Source: Thermogutta sp.
GTDB taxonomy: Bacteria; Planctomycetota; Planctomycetia; Pirellulales; Thermoguttaceae
Direction of reading: 5' to 3'
Assembly (NCBI RefSeq): GCF_014359955.1
Contig: NZ_JACIYL010000066.1
Span: 1 to 10,510, forward strand
DNA length: 10,510 nucleotides
Positions within the stretch are counted from its first letter, which is position 1. Each line of letters starts with the position of its first letter. Shown in pieces: positions 3,980 to 9,377 of the stretch. A program made the translations under genes and the position numbers. A model generated the notes under the pieces. That model saw only the letters and a program-made list of their open reading frames with translations, was not told the DNA's origin and made no database searches.

Positions 3980-4993
3980 ATGGCTGGTGACTTCATTTTG
4001 TTACGGACAACGCTGCCGACATGCAGAGAAGTCCTCATCTTAGCGGACTTGTGTCGGTGCGAGAGCGACCTGATCTTAGGTCGGCTGGCGCGATTCTGGA
4101 TCTGGGCAGATGCGGAGACCAGCAACGGCGACTTGTGCGGTGTGTCGATCGACATGCTTTCCAAAACGTTGCACATCCCCAAGTCGTTCTTTACGGGGCT
4201 GGTCTCTGTAGGCTGGCTTGAGGTCCACGAGTGGGGCCTGAGAATTCCGAACTGGGACAGGTGGTTCTCGGACTCATCAAAGGCACGGTACGGCGAGATC
4301 ATACGCAAGAGGCTTCAACGCAGTCGGGATGCCCCAAACGGCGAGTTCCGGACAAATGTCCGGACAATTTCCGGACAATGTCCGGACAATTTCCGGACTA
4401 AAGAAGAAAGAAGAGAGAGTAAAGAAGAAAGGAGAAAGAAGACAGAAGGAAGATCTAATCCTTCGGTAACACTGGAATGTAATTTACAACCTTCTGGTGT
4501 TGGAAAATCTTTGTCTACTGGGGAGACACAAAGCTGTTTTGAGTCTTCCGGTAATGGGAAGCCCATGGTAGACGAAGATTGCGGCGAGACGAAATGTTGC
4601 GGCGAGTTCGGGCAAGCCGACTCGCCGCCGTCTCCGGCGGAAGATAACCGCGACGTGCCAGAGGAAGTCGCACGCCTCACATTCCCATGTGATGGGCCGA
4701 CCAAAGAATGGAAGGTCACGCGGGACGTGTTTGTTTCGCTTCAGGAGGCCTTCTCCACAGTGGACGTGGTGGCCGAGATCCGCAGGGCCTACGAGTGGAT
4801 TCTCGCGAATCCAGACCGCCGGAAGACCGCGAAAGGGATGCGTCGGTTCCTGTTCAACTGGCTGAGCCGTGCTGTGGACAGCCGATCCACGTCACGAGCG
4901 CCGCCGAGTCCACTACTGAGCGACCTGGAAAGGAGGAATCTGGAAGCCACGAAGCTCTGGCTTGCCCAAAAGGAGCAGCAGCATGCCAACTGA
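3980..4993 (+). CDS. Phage replication initiator (lambda O-like organisation), 337 aa
   Basis: Probable origin-binding replisome organiser. The N-terminal domain (residues 1-115) has the pattern of phage replication proteins with a winged helix: MAGDFILLRTTL, then ILGRLARFWIWADAETSNG (32-50), VSVGWLEV (75-82), LRIPNWDRW (87-95) and the basic KARYGEIIRKRLQRSR (101-116). A low-complexity linker (116-235) includes a Lys/Glu/Arg run (141-158). The C-terminal domain (240-300) has EIRRAYEWILANPDRRKTAKGMRRFLFNWLSRA in two adjoining segments, typical of domains that contact the helicase loader. ATG 3980 is chosen because homologous proteins begin at MAGDW-type sequences; GGAG at 3965 is somewhat distant, and an in-frame GTG at 3968 is the alternative. 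The linker is encoded by the iteron and purine tract described separately, as lambda ori lies in gene O. The next gene overlaps its end by 11 nt. Confidence 0.82.
   Translation: MAGDFILLRTTLPTCREVLILADLCRCESDLILGRLARFWIWADAETSNGDLCGVSIDMLSKTLHIPKSFFTGLVSVGWLEVHEWGLRIPNWDRWFSDSSKARYGEIIRKRLQRSRDAPNGEFRTNVRTISGQCPDNFRTKEERRESKEERRKKTEGRSNPSVTLECNLQPSGVGKSLSTGETQSCFESSGNGKPMVDEDCGETKCCGEFGQADSPPSPAEDNRDVPEEVARLTFPCDGPTKEWKVTRDVFVSLQEAFSTVDVVAEIRRAYEWILANPDRRKTAKGMRRFLFNWLSRAVDSRSTSRAPPSPLLSDLERRNLEATKLWLAQKEQQHAN
4343..4458. other. Predicted phage replication origin (iterons plus AT-rich purine tract)
   Basis: The five iterons are followed directly by a 54-nt stretch (4400-4453) with only two pyrimidines on the plus strand and about 35% GC, against roughly 55-60% around it; the next 100 bases are also fairly AT-rich. 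Iterons inside the initiator gene, in the linker between its DNA-binding and C-terminal domains, with an asymmetric AT-rich unwinding tract on their right, is the arrangement of the lambda origin in gene O. The similarity is of architecture, not of sequence. Confidence 0.75.
4347..4398 (+). repeat. Five TCCGGAC iterons with 11-bp spacing
   Basis: TCCGGAC occurs at 4347, 4359, 4370, 4381 and 4392, spacings of 12, 11, 11 and 11 bp. From 4357 the sequence is two tandem 22-bp units (4357-4378, 4379-4400) that differ at one position. Each contains the 10-bp palindrome TGTCCGGACA and a TTTCCGGAC half. The 11-bp period is not a multiple of three, so the protein is not periodic here, which argues for selection on DNA. 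One helical turn per repeat places binding sites on one face of the helix. Confidence 0.9.
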
Positions 4994-5621
4994 TGCGGAA
5001 CGCTTTGCCATTGTGATGAATGCCCTGGGGGCTGCCTTCAATCGGCCGATCACCCCCGCGGTCCTCACAGCCTACGAGATGGGCCTGGATGGGCTGGCCA
5101 TTGAGGAAATCGAGGCCGCCGCAAAGCGGGCCCTCAAGACGTGCAAGTTCATGCCGACCCCAGCCGAGCTGCGAGAGCTCGCTGGGGGCCTCAAGCCGGA
5201 AGACCAGGCCGTGCTGGCCTGGCAGGCCGCCGTCCGGGCCGTCGAGGACTATGGTTGGTACCGCAGCGTGCAATTCGAGGACGCGGCCATTACGGCCACA
5301 ATCCGCAGCCTGGGCGGTTGGCAGCGGTTTTGCGAGCGGTGTGGCGGCGAGGAGGAGAAGTGGCTCCGGCAGGAGTTTCTCAGGACCTACGCGGCTTACT
5401 GCAAGGTCGGGGTCAGCCCGGAAGCGGCACTGCCGCTAGTCGGAGAATTCGAGCGGCAGAACACGCTGTTGGGCTACCGCAACAGGCCTGAGGACCGGCC
5501 AGCCCTCATCCCGTGCGAGTATGTACCGCCAGTTCTACGACGGATTGGGCGTTCGGAGGCAGACCGAGAGGCTCTCGCGATAGCCAACGAGCTCGCAAAC
5601 TCGATGCGAGTCCCAGACTGA
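4983..5621 (+). CDS. Probable helicase loader / replication partner protein, 212 aa
   Basis: Likely to deliver the host replicative helicase to the origin complex made by the upstream initiator. The N-terminal 68 residues (DAERFAIVMNALGAAF, then YEMGLDGLAIEEIEAAAKRAL, then FMPTPAELREL at 57-67) follow the pattern of phage G39P-type loaders: helical, with an alternating 'length of gene product, A..A......K..P(T/S)..E' end. Residues 78-140 (AWQAAVRAVEDYGWYRSVQF, AITATIRSLGGWQRFC, FLRTYAAYC) recall a domain of unknown function common in phage replication modules. AGGAG sits 8-12 nt before ATG 4983, and the start lies within the end of the initiator gene (ATGCCAACTGA), so the two are translationally coupled like O and P of lambdoid phages. 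No ATP-binding motif is present, which excludes a DnaC-type loader. The assignment rests on pattern and position. Confidence 0.6.
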   Translation: MPTDAERFAIVMNALGAAFNRPITPAVLTAYEMGLDGLAIEEIEAAAKRALKTCKFMPTPAELRELAGGLKPEDQAVLAWQAAVRAVEDYGWYRSVQFEDAAITATIRSLGGWQRFCERCGGEEEKWLRQEFLRTYAAYCKVGVSPEAALPLVGEFERQNTLLGYRNRPEDRPALIPCEYVPPVLRRIGRSEADREALAIANELANSMRVPD

Positions 5622-5635
5622 AAGTGGGGGCGACA

Positions 5636-5875
5636 ATGGGTAGCGACGAGAAGCCCCGCTGCTGTAATTGCGGGCGTGCCACGTGTGACCTGTACTATCG
5701 CAACCCAGGCACGGGATTTCCATGTAAAGACCCATGGTGTGCCGAGTGCTACGAGCGAATGTGGGCGCACTACTGGCGCGCCTTCTGGACAGACCGCGGC
5801 AATGTGATCGTTGCATGGGAACGCGTGACGCAAAACAAGAAATACCGCATCCGGAAAAGACGGATAAAGCCGTAG
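5636..5875 (+). CDS. Small cysteine-rich, probably zinc-binding protein, 79 aa
   Basis: Unrecognised phage protein. Cysteines at residues 9, 10, 12, 17, 30, 35 and 38 are arranged as CCNCGRATC and CKDPWCAECY, a spacing that could bind one or two zinc ions. The C-terminal half has several tryptophans and ends in a strongly basic run (KKYRIRKRRIKP, residues 68-79) suited to nucleic acid contact. ATG 5636 is preceded by a G-rich stretch (GGGGG, 5626-5630) and not a standard ribosome binding site; an upstream extension of the frame has different composition and overlaps the previous gene. The gene lies 14 nt after the loader gene and 2 nt before rusA, so it belongs to the replication/recombination operon. 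Confidence 0.65.
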   Translation: MGSDEKPRCCNCGRATCDLYYRNPGTGFPCKDPWCAECYERMWAHYWRAFWTDRGNVIVAWERVTQNKKYRIRKRRIKP

Positions 5876-5877
5876 AG

Positions 5878-6252
5878 ATGGAATCAACCAAACAAGCCGT
5901 TAGCATCGATCTCCCCTGGCCGCCGACGGCGAATCGCTACTGGCGTCGTGTCAATGGTCGAACGATCCTATCCCGGGCGGCTCGCCAATTCCGAAAGAGA
6001 GTCAGGGATTTATGGTTCGTGAAAAAGTATGTTTTAGGAAAGGACGGATTCGCTGACACGGAGGTGCGGGTGGAAATCGACGTGTATCCACCCGACCGTC
6101 GCCGACGAGACATCGACAATGTCGTTAAGGCGGTCCTGGATGCCCTCGTGGATGTTAACATCATCGATGATGATTCTCAGGTGAAGGAACTGCGTGTGGT
6201 ACGGCATGAGTGCATTCCTGGAGGCCAGGTGAGGGTACGAATCACGGAATGA
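5878..6252 (+). CDS. rusA: RusA-family Holliday junction resolvase, 124 aa
   Basis: Dimeric endonuclease that cuts four-way junctions, here resolving recombination and replication intermediates before packaging. N-terminal LPWPPTANRYWRR (12-24) is the RusA entry motif. DRRRRDIDNVVKAVLDAL (73-90) contains D78, D80 and K84, and IIDDDSQV (95-102) supplies D99; these correspond by alignment to D70, D72, K76 and D91 of the E. coli enzyme, so the active site is complete. Length is normal. ATG 5878 follows the stop codon of the cysteine-rich gene by 2 nt without a strong ribosome binding site, so translational coupling is likely. It ends in an ATGA overlap with the next gene. Works in the same pathway as RecT. 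Confidence 0.93.
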   Translation: MESTKQAVSIDLPWPPTANRYWRRVNGRTILSRAARQFRKRVRDLWFVKKYVLGKDGFADTEVRVEIDVYPPDRRRRDIDNVVKAVLDALVDVNIIDDDSQVKELRVVRHECIPGGQVRVRITE

Positions 6253-6572
6253 CAACCCCCCATCCTCTCGATTCGTTCAAACTCGTCGCGTTGGACGAAC
6301 TATCCCCGCTGTCACGGCGGTCATTGCTGAACATCCTGGGGATTCGCGGTGCTGAGACCCTGCCGGAAAATACGCTTTCAGATCTGTGTATCTGCGAAGT
6401 GGCCGATCCGGATCAGTTGATCCCGGCTTTGAAATGGGCGGAAGAGCGTTGCGGGGCGCGGATCCCCCTCGTCTTTTACCCTGGTCCACCGGTCCGCATT
6501 CTCCTCACCCTGCGTGACCTGGGCCCCCTCGCGGCCTGGTATTTCCGGGCCGTTGCTGCGGTTCATGGGTGA
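6249..6572 (+). CDS. Unrecognised phage protein, 107 aa
   Basis: Family not recognised. ATG 6249 overlaps the rusA stop (ATGA), and this coupling fixes the start; no independent strong ribosome binding site is seen. The sequence alternates predicted helices and strands: ELSPLSRRSLLNILGIRGAE (17-36), LSDLCICEVAD (43-53), DQLIPALKWAEERC (55-68), RIPLVFYPGP (71-80) and a C-terminal helix LGPLAAWYFRAVAAVHG (91-107). The order strand-helix-strand with 'PLVFYP' gives a faint Rossmann or receiver-like impression, but no phosphoacceptor or nucleotide motif is present. It is the last gene of the replication transcript, as a promoter is predicted after it. Confidence 0.6.
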   Translation: MTTPHPLDSFKLVALDELSPLSRRSLLNILGIRGAETLPENTLSDLCICEVADPDQLIPALKWAEERCGARIPLVFYPGPPVRILLTLRDLGPLAAWYFRAVAAVHG

Positions 6573-6599
6573 GTTTGTTCCAACCTGCTCACAAGCGCG

Positions 6600-6617
6600 T
6601 GGTACACTGACTGTATG
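6600..6617 (+). promoter_or_regulatory. Predicted extended -10 promoter for a leaderless message
   Basis: TGGTACACT (6600-6608) fits an extended -10 element (TGn followed by TAnnnT). The ATG of the HTH gene begins 6 nt after it, at the expected transcription start, and no Shine-Dalgarno sequence precedes the ATG. A TTGTTC at 6575-6580 is too far (22 bp) to act as a standard -35. This would start a separate transcript for the HTH-to-terminase genes. Confidence 0.4.
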
Positions 6618-7091
6618 AAAGGACGGCGGATCACTCAAGCGAAACGGCAACTGGTGATCACGTTGCACGATCAGGGCATGAACATCACGGAGATTGCCCT
6701 GGCGACCGGGGTGCCGAAAAGTTCGGTGGCCCGCATCTGCCGTACTGAGGAAGACCGTCTGCCCGACGAGAAGAAGCCGCTGGGACGGTGCCCCCGGTGT
6801 GGCAGGCTGGTGCGCTTGCCCTGCTATGCTTGCTGGTTGGAAACGGCTCCGGAGAGCCGCAAGCGGGCCTGGCGGGCAGCATGGAGAAAATTGGAGAAAC
6901 GCGCCATGGACCTTGTGAAGGAAATCCAGGAACTGAAACAGGCCATCCAGGACGCTCTCGAGGACGGGCGGATCACACTCCGCGAGGCGATCGTCATCGC
7001 CCGCGAGGCGGCGGATGTGGCCGCCATCCTCCTGCCGTTGATCCTCGGCAAGACGGCTGCCATGGAGGCGGAGTCCAAGGAAAAAGAATGA
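6615..7091 (+). CDS. HTH and zinc-ribbon protein with helical C-terminal domain, 158 aa
   Basis: Probable DNA-binding regulator, perhaps of the genes to its right. Residues 5-43 form a resolvase/homeodomain-like helix-turn-helix (KRQLVITLHDQGMNITEIAL then ATGVPKSSVARICR). Residues 59-73 hold a CPRC...CYAC pair (C59, C62, C70, C73), a zinc ribbon. Residues 80-97 are basic and helical. From M98 the sequence changes to an amphipathic helical segment (DLVKEIQELKQAIQDALEDG, ITLREAIVIAREAADVAAILLPLIL) that resembles small stand-alone phage proteins. That internal ATG at 6906 has its own GGAG 9 nt upstream (6893-6896), so a second 61-aa product from the same frame is possible. Alternatively it is a fused domain. 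It starts directly at a predicted leaderless promoter. Confidence 0.75.
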   Translation: MKGRRITQAKRQLVITLHDQGMNITEIALATGVPKSSVARICRTEEDRLPDEKKPLGRCPRCGRLVRLPCYACWLETAPESRKRAWRAAWRKLEKRAMDLVKEIQELKQAIQDALEDGRITLREAIVIAREAADVAAILLPLILGKTAAMEAESKEKE

Positions 7092-7114
7092 CCCGATAGG
7101 TGAGGACCGCGCTG

Positions 7115-7870
7115 ATGAGAGCCGCGATACTAGGGATCGTGTTGTCGTTAGTTCCAGCCTGGCTCTGGGCGGGGGAGCTCCAATTCCAGGCGGGCGGGGG
7201 TGACCAGCTCACGGTCAAGGCCAAAGCGAACCAGCAAAAGTGGCTGGTGCTCAACGAGAGGATCGTCGTGGCGGCCGTCGTCGATGGTCGCCTTGTCGTT
7301 GAGGACTTTAACTGGCCGCCCGGACCACAGCCGATACCTCCTAACCCTGAACCCGGCCCCCAACCCCAGCCGCAACCGGTTCCTGGGCCGAAGACTGTCT
7401 TGTGGATCGAGGAGTCGTCAGCGCGGACGCCGTCGCAGGCTGCCGCGGTGGTGGATAAAGCCATCCGAGACGCCCTGGCGGCGGCCCGGTGGACGCTCCG
7501 TGTCGTTGACGTAGATGTGGTGGACGAAACCGGGAAGCCACCCGCCGATCTGGCCGGTTACCTGGACGCGGCCCGCCAGGCGGGAGTGCCGCGGGTCTTC
7601 ATCCTCCAGGATGGACGTGAACTTTATGCCGGAGCTGCTCCTCCCGATCGCTCCTCGTTCATAGCCCTCCTCCGTCGTTATGGCCTGCCGGTAGGGGGAC
7701 CCGCTGAACAGTCCGGGTCCCCCGCCGGGTCTCGTCCTCAGGAAGTGAGCCCTGTAAAAGAAGATGCGACCGAGCACGAAGAGGAGACACAACCCATGTT
7801 GAACGGAACCTGTCCGACAGGGCAGTGCCCGGTGCCAACAGTCCCCATGCGGAGGTGGAGACTCAGATGA
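7115..7870 (+). CDS. Secreted proline-rich protein with thioredoxin-fold-like domain, 251 aa
   Basis: Predicted exported protein. Residues 1-19 form a signal peptide (MRAAILGIVLSLVPAWLWA, cleavage before G20). Residues 20-66 look like a small beta domain, 67-93 is a proline/glutamine linker (PPGPQPIPPNPEPGPQPQP), and 94-190 alternates strands and helices ending GVPRVFILQDGRELYAG and LLRRYG, as in the second half of thioredoxin-like folds. The redox CxxC is absent, so it is not an oxidoreductase of the usual kind. Residues 195-227 are a polar linker, and the tail (228-251) is MLNGTCPTGQCPVPTVP plus a basic end, seen in some planctomycete secreted proteins. ATG 7115 is chosen for GAGG at 7102-7105 and for placing the signal peptide at the N-terminus; GTG 7100 would add five residues. 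It overlaps the peptidase gene (ATGA). Function unknown. Confidence 0.65.
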   Translation: MRAAILGIVLSLVPAWLWAGELQFQAGGGDQLTVKAKANQQKWLVLNERIVVAAVVDGRLVVEDFNWPPGPQPIPPNPEPGPQPQPQPVPGPKTVLWIEESSARTPSQAAAVVDKAIRDALAAARWTLRVVDVDVVDETGKPPADLAGYLDAARQAGVPRVFILQDGRELYAGAAPPDRSSFIALLRRYGLPVGGPAEQSGSPAGSRPQEVSPVKEDATEHEEETQPMLNGTCPTGQCPVPTVPMRRWRLR

Positions 7871-8661
7871 GCGACTTGACCATTCTGATCGACGGGAAGC
7901 AGTATCACCTGGGCTGTAAACCAAGACTACTCCATCCCGGGGCGGTTTATCCAGTCTTGGGAGCTGATCCTGATCGTCCGGATATCAAGCTGATCCCTCG
8001 GGAGCAGTGGGTGGAGGTTGACTTCTCTCACCTGGTCCCGGAGATTCTGGATCAGGACGGGCAAGGAGCCTGCAATGCATTCGCCTCTGTGCAGGCTCTC
8101 CACGTTGTGCGAGCGGAAGCCGGTTTACCCTACGTGAAACTCTCACCTGGGAACTTGTACGGCCGCATCAACGGCGGCGTCGATGCAGGATCGACTCTCT
8201 CTGACGCGATCATCACGCTTGAGAAAGAGGGCGTCTGCACGGCTCAGACTGTCCCAGAATTGCAGTGGCGACAGCGATATTGGCCACCGACGTGGAGAGA
8301 AGAGGCGAAGAAGTTCCGTATCCTTGAAGCCTGGGACTGCCCCAGTTTCGACCACTTAGCCTCGGCCCTGCTGTTAGGGTTCCCGGTGAACCTCGGGATA
8401 CTCGTGGGTTGGAACTTCCGCGTCGGATCTGACGGCTGGCTGGCCGATTACCGCGGCGGTGGTGGGGGGCACGCGATGTGTGGCGTGGGGCTTCTCTATC
8501 ACCGGGACCGAAAAACATGGGGCATCAAGGTTGCCAATTCATGGGGAAAAGATTGGGGACAGGACGGCTTTGCCGTTGTGCCGGAGAGTTATTTCAAGAG
8601 TACGCCGTTCACGGACGGCTGGGCGGTGCGGGGGTGTGTGGATCCGTCGGGTGAGTGGTAA
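7867..8661 (+). CDS. Papain-family (C1A) cysteine peptidase, 264 aa
   Basis: Predicted active cysteine protease. The catalytic set is complete: oxyanion Gln (Q63) and nucleophile C69 in LDQDGQGACNAFASVQAL, H202 in GGGGGHAMCGVG and N224 in KVANSWGKDWGQDGF, the papain 'NSWG..WG..G' block. S93-P94-G-N-L-Y and the region 105-125 also match the C1 fold. There is no signal peptide and no papain-type prodomain: only about 60 residues precede the active site, so it is probably a cytoplasmic or virion-associated, non-secreted form. GGAGG/GGAG lies 7-15 nt before ATG 7867, which overlaps the stop of the secreted protein gene. Possible roles include processing of a phage or host protein, virion maturation or lysis; none is shown. 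Such peptidases are uncommon in phage packaging modules. Confidence 0.88.
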   Translation: MSDLTILIDGKQYHLGCKPRLLHPGAVYPVLGADPDRPDIKLIPREQWVEVDFSHLVPEILDQDGQGACNAFASVQALHVVRAEAGLPYVKLSPGNLYGRINGGVDAGSTLSDAIITLEKEGVCTAQTVPELQWRQRYWPPTWREEAKKFRILEAWDCPSFDHLASALLLGFPVNLGILVGWNFRVGSDGWLADYRGGGGGHAMCGVGLLYHRDRKTWGIKVANSWGKDWGQDGFAVVPESYFKSTPFTDGWAVRGCVDPSGEW

Positions 8662-8679
8662 AGCATCGGGAGGCGAAAC

Positions 8680-8928
8680 GTGACCGACGACCGCTGGGAG
8701 AGACTTGAGCAACGGATTGCCGACATCCAATCCGGAATAGCGGAAATCCGGACTATTTACGAGACGCACAGCAGGGCAATTGAAAGGATTGAACGGACAC
8801 TGTTCGGCAATGGAAATGCCGGACTATGCACCAAGGTTTCGGCCATTTTGTGGATGAGTTCGGCGATTGCCGGGTTCGTGGCCGTGCTATTGGCCCAGGC
8901 CATCGCCTCCTGGGTGGGTCGTGGCTGA
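8680..8928 (+). CDS. Holin/XhlA-like coiled-coil membrane protein, 82 aa
   Basis: Small membrane protein resembling the XhlA (hemolysin XhlA/phage holin-associated) type. Residues 5-42 form an amphipathic coiled coil (RLEQRIADIQSGIAEIRTIY and on to AIERIERTLF), and 53-78 is one membrane helix (VSAILWMSSAIAGFVAVLLAQAIASW) with a short basic end. XhlA-type proteins take part in host lysis with a holin and an endolysin. No recognised endolysin is in this window. GTG 8680 is used because GGGAGG (8668-8673) is 6 nt upstream. It overlaps the small terminase start (TGATG), so the two are co-translated. It could instead be a membrane anchor for another phage protein. Confidence 0.65.
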   Translation: MTDDRWERLEQRIADIQSGIAEIRTIYETHSRAIERIERTLFGNGNAGLCTKVSAILWMSSAIAGFVAVLLAQAIASWVGRG

Positions 8929-9377
8929 TGGCTAAAAAGGCGGTCTCAAGAAACCAAGCCAGAAAGACACAATCGCCACCGGAGCCGGCGCGTGATCTGG
9001 GCGGGCTTTCGCCCCGCCAGCGGGCCTTTTTGCAGGCTTATGAGCAATGCCCATCCGTAGCCGAGGCGGCCCGCCAAGCCAAGATCCACCGTTCCACGCA
9101 CTACCAGTGGTTGAAGGACGAGGCTTACCGACGTCACTTCCAGGAGATTCAGGCCACTCTGGGCGACGTCCTTCTGGATGAGGCCGTGACGCGGGCCCTG
9201 GCAGGGAGCGACCAGCTCCTCCAGTTCCTCCTGCGGGGGCTGAAACCGGAGATCTTCAACCGTCAGCAGGTAGAGGTCCTTCCAGCGAGTGGTTTTGTGG
9301 GAATGGCGGTCTGGCAACTGTCCGATGAGCAGCTCGAAGAAGAGATCCAGCGATGCCGTCGGGCCCTCGAACCTTGA
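8928..9377 (+). CDS. terS: Terminase small subunit, 149 aa
   Basis: DNA-recognition subunit of the packaging motor that binds the pac or cos site and recruits the large subunit. Residues 24-45 (GLSPRQRAFLQAYEQCPSVA) and the HTH at about 43-62 (SVAEAARQAKIHRSTHYQWLKDEAYRRHF) are the family pattern: 'A...AGv.rsT.Y.WL.d..F'. Residues 75-105 are helical, and the C-terminal 40 residues, ending QLEEEIQRCRRALEP, are the likely oligomerisation/large-subunit contact region. ATG 8928 overlaps the previous stop as TGATG; the initial MAKKAVSRNQARKTQ is basic. The large-subunit gene begins 53 nt before the end of this gene in another frame. The packaging site, often within or near terS, cannot be placed. 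Confidence 0.85.
   Translation: MAKKAVSRNQARKTQSPPEPARDLGGLSPRQRAFLQAYEQCPSVAEAARQAKIHRSTHYQWLKDEAYRRHFQEIQATLGDVLLDEAVTRALAGSDQLLQFLLRGLKPEIFNRQQVEVLPASGFVGMAVWQLSDEQLEEEIQRCRRALEP

Noticed and set aside
4347..4398. Short CRISPR-like array
   Set aside because: Repeats are only 7-11 bp with 4-5 bp between them and no unique spacers; iterons explain them better.
8731..8753. Two further TCCGGA copies in the XhlA-like gene as a second origin
   Set aside because: TCCGGA is fairly common in this GC-rich window, there are only two copies with 16-bp spacing, and no AT-rich tract follows.
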